Below are positions 25,301-32,207 of a DNA stretch of 32,842 nucleotides, piece by piece. Where the stretch lies: contig JAHEBE010000007.1 of NCBI GenBank assembly GCA_024642365.1, positions 1-32,842 of the forward strand. Reading direction: 5' to 3'. The notes under the pieces are model-generated. The model was not told the DNA's origin. It did not search any database and was given only the letters and a program-made list of their open reading frames with translations. The translations under genes were made by a program, and so were the position numbers. The stretch comes from Algoriphagus sp. (GTDB lineage Bacteria > Bacteroidota > Bacteroidia > Cytophagales > Cyclobacteriaceae). The stretch's first letter is position 1; each line of letters opens with the position of its first letter.

Positions 25301-25500
25301 AAATGTCTGAAAAAAGTAAGACGAGCTGAGGAAAAAGAGGCGTCCACTGTTAGCTGATCTCCCAAAGCCTTGCGGAATTTGTTTTCGATCTGCTTTTGAA
25401 AAATGATAGGAAAAAGCAATAAAAAGCCAAGGAACACCAAAAGGATTGCGATCCCAATCTTTACTATTTTCGATTTGAATAAGTCTTTTATCATCCCCAA
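22336..25500 (-). CDS. AsmA/TamB-like large membrane-anchored protein
   Basis: A 1054-residue protein with one N-terminal membrane helix (about residues 14-33, IVKIGIAILLVFLGFLLLFP) and a very long periplasmic part rich in beta strands. The N-terminal portion after the anchor (FRKALGDQLTVDASFSSARLTFFRHFPALTLSADEFYLGG) is the AsmA N-terminal domain pattern, and the end (around residues 900-1020, with ISNGYILTPYYS-like strands before it) fits the AsmA-like C-terminal region. AsmA-like proteins form long hydrophobic grooves and are thought to carry phospholipids between inner and outer membranes. The C-terminal tail is acidic and low-complexity. It lies 28 bases after the cyclophilin gene. Confidence 0.87.
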   Translation of the reverse strand: MGMIKDLFKSKIVKIGIAILLVFLGFLLLFPIIFQKQIENKFRKALGDQLTVDASFSSARLTFFRHFPALTLSADEFYLGGSAPFSQDTLFFVEDLSVGIGLFSLLNDRVSVEEIYLNKALIRIMRDRKGDSNFNILKPSEESTDSTASKEYEMELTGVYFKDSRIEYLDTSLGMEIKAIGIDYSGSGKFADQNIDLSSQVTISDFRLIYEGIPILNRDRVSADLLTQINTESTTLNFTRNDLVLNELPVNFIGKFEFVPEGYDMNFVLESFDAKLGQLLSIIPDAYLPELDQLQTSGTGDIVGSLQGLYAPELNEMPALALNVQVRDGSIKHNSAPHAVEGISMGLNLLIPKLDPEQLELDVDTLAFKLNDGFFDGSLRLKGLNPMKLSTNVTSELNLSFFNEAFGIENLEYRGELALALNADGYLAYEERYLSPSQKTQNFTSIPPFTFTASYSEGYIKWAELPEAIKDINFNLNLSNADSLIGNTKVQLRDFNFKVLDQVTQGYFDFDGPANNQVDANLTSKFNLADIPKFYPLDSGYQLAGMLDLNLVAKGNYIPEKKQVPIVDSRFTISNGYILTPYYSEPIEDLSLILAVKSESTSFSDIKLDLQPVSFKFVDHPFLFTANIENLEDLKYKIESNGRLDLGKLYAFFGVEGIEIEGHLLTDVQLEGSQKDALAGNFNRLNNRGKIEAQGINIFTDFLPAPLKIANGTLDFNQEKINLNDVLVDFEGNQVLVNGFVTNYLDYFFDPNGLIQGKLDFKSQYINLDDFMFFAEDSTDPDSPNSEVSGVILPPKNLAISFTAQVDSLSFKTMKILDFQGEVSTAPGEIRLKDTSFGIADGRILMNSVYRATNPFEAEFEYEIKANSFNIQKAYQEIELFREMVSFAEYANGDASLDYKLAGRLDANMYPILPSIEGGGTLGLNKVKFMGFKLMNSIAKETENEALTDPELSDVFITTSIDNNLITIPRTKMKIAGFRPRIEGQVSLDGDMSLGIRLGLPPLGILGIPMKITGNYEVYEMKVGKITKSDELDEIEDDASNPPNETVSQENERK

Positions 25501-25528
25501 GGCATTTAAATGAGAAAAATTTAGAAAA

Positions 25529-26098
25529 TCAATTCTTTAGGCTGGCAATTTCATCTGCAGTGAAATAGGTAATTGATACTTTTAAACTGATGGGTTTTAC
25601 GGGTTCATCTTTACTATCTCGCTTCACACGAACAATTTGCTCAATTACTTCCATTCCTTTAATTACTTGGCCAAAAATGGTATAATCGCCATCCAATCTT
25701 GGGATGCCGTCCGGATTTTGGACAATATAAAATTGACATCGAGCAGATAATTTTTCAGGATTCCCATCTCTGCCTGCCCCAATCGCTCCATAAACGTGTT
25801 TCAGTTCTGGTACAAATTCCGGTGCCAGCAGGTATTCCGGGTCATTAAATCCGGCCTCTGTATCCGGGCAGCCGCCTTGAGCTACAAAATTAGGAATGAC
25901 TCTATTGAAGGTCAGTGAATCCCAATAGCCTCCTTCTGCCAGTTCGATAAAACTTGCCTTATGATTAGGAGTCTGGTCAGACAGCTCTATCCAAATCGTA
26001 CCATAGGGAGTTTCGATAGTTCCTAAAGGAATTTTTTCCTGCGAAAAACAAAAACTGGCACTAAGGAATAATGTGATCAAAAAGGAGAGATGTTTCAT
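25529..26098 (-). CDS. Exported cyclophilin-type peptidyl-prolyl isomerase
   Basis: A 189-residue cyclophilin with a signal peptide (MKHLSFLITLFLSASFCFSQ), so it acts in the periplasm or as a surface protein, catalysing cis/trans isomerisation of prolyl bonds. The catalytic motif FNRVIPNFVAQGG is the FHRVI-x-x-FM-x-QGG signature with Asn for His, and RCQFYIVQNPDG and YTIFGQVIKGMEV are the later core motifs. The family member in Bacteroidota is normally a single-domain protein like this. Its start overlaps the stop of the acyltransferase gene by 4 bases (ATGA), indicating coupled translation. Confidence 0.94.
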   Translation of the reverse strand: MKHLSFLITLFLSASFCFSQEKIPLGTIETPYGTIWIELSDQTPNHKASFIELAEGGYWDSLTFNRVIPNFVAQGGCPDTEAGFNDPEYLLAPEFVPELKHVYGAIGAGRDGNPEKLSARCQFYIVQNPDGIPRLDGDYTIFGQVIKGMEVIEQIVRVKRDSKDEPVKPISLKVSITYFTADEIASLKN

Positions 26099-27237
26099 GT
26101 CAATTGATCGGAAAGAGCCTTTAATTGATTATTTACTGGGTTTGCATACATCGATAGAAAGCTGGAAACAAGAAATTCATTTTTGATATCTACTTTTTCG
26201 CGCAGTCGATTTTCAAAGTCTTCTTTTTCCTTCTGGGTGTATTTTTCTTTGAATTCCTCATCTCCATAAAGCAAATCATGCGCGATGTAGTTACTTGGCC
26301 AAAGTTTGTATCCTGCCCAAATTTTTTGATCAACGACGGCAGCTAGCTGACTTAGTTTTTCACCTGATCCTAATCCTGAATTTGAAATGTCTTTGATTTC
26401 ATTGGTGATAAGTCCGTTTACTTGGAGGTGGATTCTTTTTTTCGTCCCCATCAATCCACTCAACAGGTTTTGGAAATCCTCATTTTCAGTTTTCACATAT
26501 TTCTCATCTCTGGATTTTGCCAGGAGTTCAGGCATTTTCAAAACATCCGTTGGATCATATTCATAGGAAATCGAAATAGGAACGACATTGATTTTTTCAA
26601 AATAGGAGAATTGGTCTGGCCCATCTTCCGCCAAGGTTAACATTTTTAAGACTCCTTTATGAGTTGCATCATTTCCGTCTTTAGTTCTTCCTTCGCGCTG
26701 GGCAGTCCAGACTGATCTATTTTCATTCAACAGGCTTTTTTTGATAAATGCCGACGCGAGTTGCGAGCTTTCGAGCAATGCACGTCCCTGAAGTCCGCGT
26801 TTAATGGCGAAATTCCGGTTTAGTTTGGAAAGAATATGAAGAAAAGGTTTTTGTATTAGGTTGTCTCCAATTGCCGAAGTAGTCAGTACCAAACTATGCT
26901 CATAGAGACATGCATTGAGCAAGGAAGTGTCTAGAATTATATCTCGGTGATTCGAAATAAAAAGGTAAGCGGTATTTGGTTCTAATTGCTCAAAACCCCC
27001 TGTACTCAATCCATTTGAGCTTTTTTCAAGAACTTTTTTTACCCCAGGATAAATGAAGTTGATCTGAAAGTCTCGCAATGAATGCGTGTGAACCATTAAA
27101 TTTTTCCAGTTTTTTGCAGAATCCTCTGGAAACGTAAAAGCCATTATAGCTTCCATCATGGGATCATTTATAATCTGATGAATAGCTGAATTAGCTTCTG
27201 TCTCATAAAATGGTCGAATGGAATCGAACTTGGACAT
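26095..27237 (-). CDS. PlsC/PlsB-like acyltransferase
   Basis: A 380-residue acyltransferase of the glycerol-phosphate/lysophosphatidate type. The catalytic H-x4-D block is SNHRDIILD (95-103, His97 and Asp103), the region NFAIKRGL (142-149) and QREGRTKDG (180-188, Glu182-Gly183-Arg184) are the acceptor-binding motifs. It is longer than PlsC and has about 80 residues before the catalytic block. No clear membrane helix is seen, so it may be peripheral. The acceptor (lysophosphatidic acid, ornithine or amino lipid) is not evident. The 4-base overlap with the cyclophilin gene and 28-base gap to the AsmA-like gene place three envelope functions in one transcript. Confidence 0.85.
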   Translation of the reverse strand: MSKFDSIRPFYETEANSAIHQIINDPMMEAIMAFTFPEDSAKNWKNLMVHTHSLRDFQINFIYPGVKKVLEKSSNGLSTGGFEQLEPNTAYLFISNHRDIILDTSLLNACLYEHSLVLTTSAIGDNLIQKPFLHILSKLNRNFAIKRGLQGRALLESSQLASAFIKKSLLNENRSVWTAQREGRTKDGNDATHKGVLKMLTLAEDGPDQFSYFEKINVVPISISYEYDPTDVLKMPELLAKSRDEKYVKTENEDFQNLLSGLMGTKKRIHLQVNGLITNEIKDISNSGLGSGEKLSQLAAVVDQKIWAGYKLWPSNYIAHDLLYGDEEFKEKYTQKEKEDFENRLREKVDIKNEFLVSSFLSMYANPVNNQLKALSDQLT

Positions 27238-27296
27238 AGTATTGGGTAAGTGTATTAATTAATTGTGTGTAATTGAAAATGATTACTCATGGTCAT

Positions 27297-28142
27297 TTAC
27301 CTTTTTAAATGTTTGTTGATAAAATGAAGATGTACAGGTAATGCATCAGTCCAATATTCCCAAGTATGTGCTCCGGGTCTTTCAGTGTATTCGTGTGGGG
27401 TTTTATTGGAAAGTAGCAATTGGTGGAGCTGCCGATTGGTCGAAATCAGGAAATCTTCAGTTCCGCAATCAATAATCAAAGGAATTCCGTTTGCCTTTAT
27501 TTGATCGATTAGACCTACTGCTGTGAAGGTGGAGTAGGGGAAATCATACTCAATCTGGCCCAACATTTCTTTTTGGTTTTCCGCTCTTAATGCTCTAAAA
27601 GATTCTGGAACTTCCCACATCCGAGTATCTATATTCATTACGCCGCTCATGCTACCCGCGACTCCAAATAAATCTGGGTGTTTTGCACTAATTGTGATTG
27701 CTCCATGTCCCCCCATGGATAAACCTGTGATTCCTCGGGATTCTTTTTGAGCTAGCGTTCGGTATTTTTTATCTATTTCAGGAATTAATTCGGAGACCAT
27801 ATAGGTCTCATACCTAACCGAATCTAATAAAGGACTATCATAGTAATAGCTTGATGGACCGACTCCGGGATTTATAATGATCAAGTTGTATTCCTCTGCC
27901 AATCGGTTGACGAGGCCTGGTTCTGAGACCTTTTTAAGCCAGTCTGAAAATGCCCCACTTCCTCCATGTAATAAATAAAGTGTGGGGTAACGATCCTGAC
28001 CAGTTTGGTAACTACTCGGTGTAGTTACAGCAACTCGCAGGTTTTTTTTCATTGAAGCACTATAAACTTCGATAGTATCCACTTTGGCCTGGCCGAAAAT
28101 CAGGGTAGGGATGAAAAACAAAAGAAGGAGCAGATTTCGCAT
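27297..28142 (-). CDS. Secreted esterase of the esterase-D/Fes family
   Basis: A 281-residue exported protein with signal peptide MRNLLLLLFFIPTLIFGQ. Its domain is the esterase (PF00756-like) form of the alpha/beta hydrolase: LYLLHGGSGAFSDW supplies the oxyanion region, Ser142 is in GLSMGG, Asp230 in DCGTEDF and His259 in GAHTWEYW. Members include feruloyl esterases, S-formylglutathione hydrolase and mycolyltransferases; export argues for a carbohydrate ester or similar external substrate. It lies 59 bases before the acyltransferase gene on the same strand; no terminator is seen between them. Confidence 0.9.
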   Translation of the reverse strand: MRNLLLLLFFIPTLIFGQAKVDTIEVYSASMKKNLRVAVTTPSSYQTGQDRYPTLYLLHGGSGAFSDWLKKVSEPGLVNRLAEEYNLIIINPGVGPSSYYYDSPLLDSVRYETYMVSELIPEIDKKYRTLAQKESRGITGLSMGGHGAITISAKHPDLFGVAGSMSGVMNIDTRMWEVPESFRALRAENQKEMLGQIEYDFPYSTFTAVGLIDQIKANGIPLIIDCGTEDFLISTNRQLHQLLLSNKTPHEYTERPGAHTWEYWTDALPVHLHFINKHLKR

Positions 28143-28338
28143 TAATTATTTTAAGAAATGATTAGCTGATTTAGAAGGAAGATGGAAATTTCACTCGATT
28201 TGATTTTTTCTTTCACTTGAATGAAACCCCGGATTTTAAATTCTAAAATAGGCATTTTTATGGGTTTTTGTAAGCATTTGAAGTATCTTCAAGAGAATTG
28301 GATTGAGCTGGGAAGGATTAAAATTTTAATCAAGATTC

Positions 28339-29430
28339 ATGGAAAGTACTCGAATACAACAAATTGCTTATTTCTTAGTCACGATTGTTTTTGGTGCAAT
28401 ACTTTTGAAAGAAGGGGCTTTTCTTTTTGTCCCACTAGTTTGGGGAGTATTTTTTGCATTTGCGCTTCATCCGATTGCCAATTGGTTTGAGCTCAAAAGA
28501 ATTCCTAGAGGAATTGCGATTGCGATCAGCATACTGTTGGTAAGTTTGATTGCATTTGGAATCTTTTACCTATTGGTAAACCAAATGATTGGACTGTTAA
28601 ATGAAATCCCGCAAATTCAACTTACGCTTGATTCAAAGTTGAGTAGCTCTGTAAAAGAGATCAATGAGCTAGTTGGAACTGACGCTATAGACTTAGAAGG
28701 ATTGGGACTCTCAAGTCTCTTAAGTTCAGAAAACTTAAACAACACCATTTTTCAAACTGGGAAATCTTTGACATTGGCAGGAATTATCCCCTTGTACACG
28801 TTTTTGTTGATTTACTACAAGGATTTTTTTGTCGAATTTATTCTCAAACTATATGTGGATAAAAATGAGTCGATATTGACCTGGGCTTCGGCTTCCGGGC
28901 GTGTGATCCAGTCCTATCTTTCCGGGATGCTAAAAGTGACTCTTATTGTTTCAATACTTGCGGGTGTTTTCTTCTTTGCTATTGGAGTTAAGTATTTTGT
29001 ATTGTTTGCTGCATTTATTGCCATCATGAATTTGATTCCTTATGTCGGAGTTTTTATCAGTTCTGTTTTTGCTGTTTTATATATTTTTCTCACTACTGAC
29101 TCGGTTACCTATCCGATTATTGCAATTGCAGTATTGTGGGGGATACAGTTATTGGAAAATAATATCATAACCCCTTTGGTCGTAGGATCACAGGTGAAAG
29201 TAAATGCGCTAGCTGTTTTACTTGCTATTTTAATTGGAGGTTGGTTATGGGGGATTTCAGGAATGATTTTATTTATTCCATTTGTAGGGGTTTTGAAGAT
29301 TAGTCTTGAAAAATCCAGCACGATGTCAGCATTTGCTTATTTGCTAAGTGATGATGTTCCGGTTTCAGAAAAAAATGAAAACTATTGGAAAACTTTTCGG
29401 AGGAAAATGGCAAAGAAAAAGGGCAACTGA
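28339..29430 (+). CDS. AI-2E-family (PF01594) transporter
   Basis: A 363-residue integral membrane protein of the AI-2E (UPF0118/PerM) family. Two short hairpins of hydrophobic helices form the N-terminal third (about residues 10-80), a polar segment with helices follows (80-140), and four to five helices make up the conserved C-terminal core, including FIAIMNLIPYVGVFIS and LENNIITPLVVGSQVKVNALAV, both signature stretches. Family members export diverse substrates; E. coli TqsA is linked to AI-2, and others act as sodium/proton antiporters. The substrate here is unknown. The 3' end is the left arm of the shared terminator at 29412. The 196-base upstream gap is divergent with the secreted esterase gene and I see no strong promoter match in it. 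Confidence 0.92.
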   Translation: MESTRIQQIAYFLVTIVFGAILLKEGAFLFVPLVWGVFFAFALHPIANWFELKRIPRGIAIAISILLVSLIAFGIFYLLVNQMIGLLNEIPQIQLTLDSKLSSSVKEINELVGTDAIDLEGLGLSSLLSSENLNNTIFQTGKSLTLAGIIPLYTFLLIYYKDFFVEFILKLYVDKNESILTWASASGRVIQSYLSGMLKVTLIVSILAGVFFFAIGVKYFVLFAAFIAIMNLIPYVGVFISSVFAVLYIFLTTDSVTYPIIAIAVLWGIQLLENNIITPLVVGSQVKVNALAVLLAILIGGWLWGISGMILFIPFVGVLKISLEKSSTMSAFAYLLSDDVPVSEKNENYWKTFRRKMAKKKGN

Positions 29431-29448
29431 TTGTTGCCCTTTTTCTTT
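29412..29448. terminator. Bidirectional terminator overlapping both convergent genes
   Basis: A perfect 16-bp stem, left arm 29412-29427 and right arm 29433-29448 with loop TGATT, has GGGCAAC at its core and A/T-rich outer parts. It can terminate in both directions. The left arm encodes the last residues of the AI-2E-family protein (ending KKKGN), and its right end lies inside the stop codon of the convergent symporter gene. Confidence 0.92.
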
Positions 29449-30868
29449 ATTTCCAAAAATCTGCGTTTTCTATCCCAACTTCTTTTGACTTGAAAACAGG
29501 GTCTTTTCCTTCTTTTCGTTGCTTTTTGTAATCAGCGAGCGCTTTGAAAGCTGGTTTTCGAAGTAATAATATTGCTATTATGTTCAGCCAAGCCATCAGG
29601 CCAACACCAATGTCTCCCATCATCCAAGCTACTTCAGCTGTTTTAATAGAGCCATAAAATGTCGCTCCAAGGATTAAAACTCGAAGGACTGTCAAACTCC
29701 ATTTCGAGGACATGTGGCGAGTCAGATAGCTAAGATTGGTCTCAGCGATATAGTAGTAGGCCATGATTGTGGTGAATGCGAAGAACAAAAGTGAGATCGC
29801 AATAAACCCTTTGCCTAAATCAGGAAAATGGGTGGCAACAGCAAATTGAGTGTATTCAGGCCCATAAGCTACGCCGGGTAAATTTTCAACAATAAATCCA
29901 CCTTCCGGATTTAGGACATTGTATTGCCCAGTGAACAAAATCATAAGAGCAGTCGCTGTACAAACGAAAAGTGTATCTATATATACTGAAAAAGACTGCA
30001 CGAGTCCTTGCTTTACCGGATGGGAAACTTCCGCTGCAGCGGCAGCATGAGGAGCTGTTCCTTGTCCTGCTTCATTTGAATAGATTCCTCTTTTGACGCC
30101 CCAAGCGATCGCCATACCAAATACTCCGCTGAATGCAGCTTCTAAATTGAAAGCAGATTTAATAATCAAAGCAAAAATGGCTGGAACCTCTGTAATGTTC
30201 ATCGCAATAATGATTACTGCCATAGAAATGTATGCTGCAGCCATGATGGGAATCACCACTTCAGCTACTTTACTGATTCGTTTTACTCCTCCCAGAATAA
30301 TCAAAGCAAGAAGTCCTGTGATCACAGTTGCCGTATAATAAACTGGAATTCCAAATGCATTCTGCGCACTCAATGCAATGCTATTACTTTGCACGCCTGG
30401 CATAAATAAGGCAGTGGCGATTATTGTAGCAAATGCAAATGCAATCGCATACCACTTTACTCCCAAGCCTTTTTCGATGTAATAGGCTGGCCCACCTCTA
30501 TACTGTCCATTATTGACTTCCTTATAGATCTGACCTAAAGTGGCCTCAATAAAGGCAGATGATGCACCTAAAAATGCGATGACCCACATCCAAAATATTG
30601 CCCCAGGTCCTCCCATCGCAATAGCTGTGGCTACTCCAGCAATATTCCCTGTGCCGACTCTACCTGAAATTGCGATTGCGAAGGCTTGAAATGATGAAAC
30701 TCCTTTCTCGGATGATTCGCCTTTGAAAAGTAAGGAAACCATTTCCTTGAGGTATGTTACTTGCAAAAATCGAGTTGCTAAAGAAAAATATACTCCAGCC
30801 GCTAGACATAAAAAAATCAATGCATCACTCCATATCACGGCGTTTATCGCCTCAATTATTTCTTTCAT
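29447..30868 (-). CDS. AGCS-family sodium:alanine/glycine symporter
   Basis: A 473-residue transporter of the alanine-or-glycine:cation symporter family (like AgcS and DagA), taking up small neutral amino acids with sodium. Conserved stretches include FAIAISGRVGTGNIAGVATA (N-terminal unwound helix with substrate and sodium contacts), GGPAYYIEKGLG, and WGVKRGIYSNEAGQGTAPHA. About eleven hydrophobic helices are present. The protein is of normal length. It stands alone on the - strand, closed by the terminator it shares with the AI-2E-family gene. A hairpin at 30900-30921 lies 32 bases before its start. Confidence 0.95.
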   Translation of the reverse strand: MKEIIEAINAVIWSDALIFLCLAAGVYFSLATRFLQVTYLKEMVSLLFKGESSEKGVSSFQAFAIAISGRVGTGNIAGVATAIAMGGPGAIFWMWVIAFLGASSAFIEATLGQIYKEVNNGQYRGGPAYYIEKGLGVKWYAIAFAFATIIATALFMPGVQSNSIALSAQNAFGIPVYYTATVITGLLALIILGGVKRISKVAEVVIPIMAAAYISMAVIIIAMNITEVPAIFALIIKSAFNLEAAFSGVFGMAIAWGVKRGIYSNEAGQGTAPHAAAAAEVSHPVKQGLVQSFSVYIDTLFVCTATALMILFTGQYNVLNPEGGFIVENLPGVAYGPEYTQFAVATHFPDLGKGFIAISLLFFAFTTIMAYYYIAETNLSYLTRHMSSKWSLTVLRVLILGATFYGSIKTAEVAWMMGDIGVGLMAWLNIIAILLLRKPAFKALADYKKQRKEGKDPVFKSKEVGIENADFWK

Positions 30869-30899
30869 GTTGGTTTAATTTCCTTGCTTTAGGATTAAT

Positions 30900-30921
30900 A
30901 AGATTCAAAACATTGAATCTT
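30900..30921. repeat. 9-bp inverted repeat upstream of the AGCS gene
   Basis: AAGATTCAA (30900-30908) and TTGAATCTT (30913-30921) are exact inverted copies around a 4-base loop (AACA). The position, 32 bases before the symporter start, fits an operator or a leader hairpin. I see no clear TAnnTTTG element with it. Confidence 0.45.
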
Positions 30922-31001
30922 TCGAATCAGAAAGAAAAGAAAAATAAGGCAGAAAACTTAGGGGAATCTCATAAATGGCAGGATTAGGTCTTGCCTTGAA
31001 T

Positions 31002-31035
31002 AAAAAAAGCTCCTGAAAATTAATTCAAGAGCTTT
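31002..31035 (-). terminator. Terminator of the tRNA-Pro gene
   Basis: On the - strand the stem AAAGCTC/GAGCTTT (arms 31029-31035 and 31006-31012 on the + strand) with an inner TGAA/TTCA helix ends in seven T's (31002-31008). It follows the tRNA 3' end by only a few bases. Confidence 0.85.
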
Positions 31036-31040
31036 GAAAG

Positions 31041-31114
31041 TCGGGGTGGCAGGATTCGAACCTACGACCTCCACATCCCAAATGTGGCGCGATACCGGGC
31101 TACGCTACACCCCG
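31041..31114 (-). tRNA. tRNA-Pro (anticodon TGG)
   Basis: A 74-base tRNA reads on the - strand from CGGGGTG (5' acceptor arm, from 31114) to CACCCCG plus discriminator A (31041). The anticodon loop is TTTGGGA between arms CCACA and TGTGG, giving anticodon TGG. The T loop GTTCGAATC is present. The CCA end is not encoded. It decodes proline CCN codons. Confidence 0.97.
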
Positions 31115-31144
31115 AACGGTATCTGATTATCCCCTAAGGGAGTG

Positions 31145-31174
31145 CAAACATAAATAAATTTGTTTGTTGATCAA
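31145..31174 (-). promoter_or_regulatory. Promoter of tRNA-Pro (TTG-N19-TATGTTTG)
   Basis: On the - strand TTG (31172-31174) is followed after exactly 19 bases by TATGTTTG (31145-31152), a full match to the Bacteroidota TAnnTTTG -7 element at the standard spacing. The start would fall about 25 bases before the tRNA. The -33 end lies in a 10-bp palindrome, GTTGATCAAC (31166-31175). Confidence 0.75.
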
Positions 31175-31360
31175 CTCAAGAATCTAAAATCTTAGAACAA
31201 TTTTATTCCCATCTCATTTGATTTTTCTAATCCAACCCGAAAAGTTTTCCTGAATTACTTGATTTTGAGAAAATTGGCTTAAAAAGTCGTTAAAATAGTT
31301 TTCCAAGATAAACTATCTATTAATTCTAAAAGGGAAACTTTTTTTAAAGAAGACTAATAA

Positions 31361-31392
31361 AAAAGGGCTGCTTTCTAAAAAACAGCCCTTTT
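31361..31392 (-). terminator. Terminator of the tRNA-Ser gene
   Basis: A perfect 10-bp stem AAAAGGGCTG (31361-31370) / CAGCCCTTTT (31383-31392) with a 12-base loop. Read on the - strand it ends in T's and follows the tRNA-Ser 3' end by about 20 bases. Confidence 0.88.
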
Positions 31393-31411
31393 ACCTTATT
31401 GACTTAATTCG

Positions 31412-31500
31412 CAGAGAGTGGGGGATTCGAACCCCCGGTACGGTATGACCCGTACGACAGTTTAGCAAACTGCTGGTTTAAGCCACTCACCCAACTCTCT
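31412..31500 (-). tRNA. tRNA-Ser (anticodon GCT)
   Basis: An 89-base class II tRNA on the - strand with 5' acceptor arm AGAGAGT (from 31500) pairing ACTCTCT, and discriminator G at 31412. The anticodon loop TTGCTAA gives GCT, for serine AGC/AGT codons. A long variable arm (GTACGGG/CCGTAC region) is typical of tRNA-Ser. CCA is not encoded. Confidence 0.96.
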
Positions 31501-31552
31501 GTATAGTATGAATTCCACTGGAGAATCATTCGAGCAAATCGCTAAGGCGTTG

Positions 31553-31584
31553 CAAATATAATCCAATAGAATCAATTTTAGCAA
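31553..31584 (-). promoter_or_regulatory. Promoter candidate of tRNA-Ser
   Basis: On the - strand TTG (31582-31584) and TATATTTG (31553-31560, full TAnnTTTG match) are separated by 21 bases, two more than optimal. The -7 element lies about 53 bases before the mature tRNA 5' end. Confidence 0.5.
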
Positions 31585-31672
31585 GTGAATCTGAATTTGG
31601 AAGAGGTCAGATTTTAGATTAAACCTAAGAGACTGTAAATCACGAATTTTTATTTTTCATTTTTTCTGAAAA

Positions 31673-31690
31673 ATACCCTGTACAGGGTAT
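31673..31690. promoter_or_regulatory. Perfect 18-bp palindrome (candidate operator)
   Basis: ATACCCTGTACAGGGTAT is an exact inverted repeat with no spacer, 9 bp per half. It has no T-run after it, so a terminator is unlikely. It lies just upstream of the small ORF at 31740 and about 90 bases beyond the tRNA-Ser promoter. The size and symmetry suit a dimeric regulator; which one is unknown. Confidence 0.6.
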
Positions 31691-31739
31691 AAAATCCCAA
31701 GTGCTGACTTTTAAATTTACTTCTCAAACAAGCAAGGAA

Positions 31740-31994
31740 ATGCTCATTCAGACTTCAAATGCGAAATTTTTAATAGAATCCTGTCTTAATCGAAAGGATT
31801 GCGTCCAGATTAATTCTACATCTAAGGAGGAATTGGATCGATTTTTTGGATCGCTGGAAGTAATGAAAAGTGCCTCTTTTGAATTTCCTTATCAAATTAC
31901 GGCATGTAAACAAGAGTTTGCAAATGCGCTAATCATCATGGTAAAAGAGATCGATTATTCGGATTTTTCAAGCTTAGAACTGCATTCTGTGTAA
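31740..31994 (+). CDS. Small unknown protein
   Basis: I do not recognise this 84-residue product. From the ATG at 31740 it reads MLIQTSNAKFLIESCLNRKD and continues to FSSLELHSV, with three cysteines (one in ESCL, one in DCVQ, one in TACK), no signal peptide and no membrane helix. An in-frame GTG at 31701 would add 13 residues, but it lies only 10 bases from the palindrome, so I prefer the later ATG, which also has an AAGGA-like sequence 5 bases ahead. Predicted strands and helices alternate, and codon use resembles neighbours, so it may be a real small gene regulated through the palindrome. The alternative is a chance ORF. Confidence 0.5.
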   Translation: MLIQTSNAKFLIESCLNRKDCVQINSTSKEELDRFFGSLEVMKSASFEFPYQITACKQEFANALIIMVKEIDYSDFSSLELHSV

Positions 31995-32028
31995 AATCGA
32001 AAAAAAAATAATTTTTTTTTAATTCTGA

Positions 32029-32046
32029 GCTTTTGTGACGAAAAGC
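32029..32046 (+). terminator. Weak hairpin after the small gene
   Basis: GCTTTT (32029-32034) pairs AAAAGC (32041-32046) and is followed by ATTTTTCATTTT. It is weak, but the surrounding 213-base gap (31995-32207) has no gene; the rest of the gap is A+T-rich with no clear promoter match that I can see. Confidence 0.35.
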
Positions 32047-32207
32047 ATTTTTCATTTTAGTAGCTACTTTTTACCATCTTGGAAAGAATAATCTATTGAT
32101 TTTCACTGTTTTCAAGTATTTAATTCTAAGAAAGTGAAATTTTTTTATTAAAAATTTTTCTCAATATTTCGATTCAATAAAACCAGATTCACCCCCTGAT
32201 TTAAGAA

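Noticed and set aside
28221-28490. 89-codon frame overlapping the start of the AI-2E-family gene
   Set aside because: Overlaps a gene with clear family motifs in another frame; probably a shadow.
31115-31360. Gap between the two tRNA genes searched for small RNA or ORF
   Set aside because: Only the tRNA-Pro promoter and A+T-rich DNA were found.
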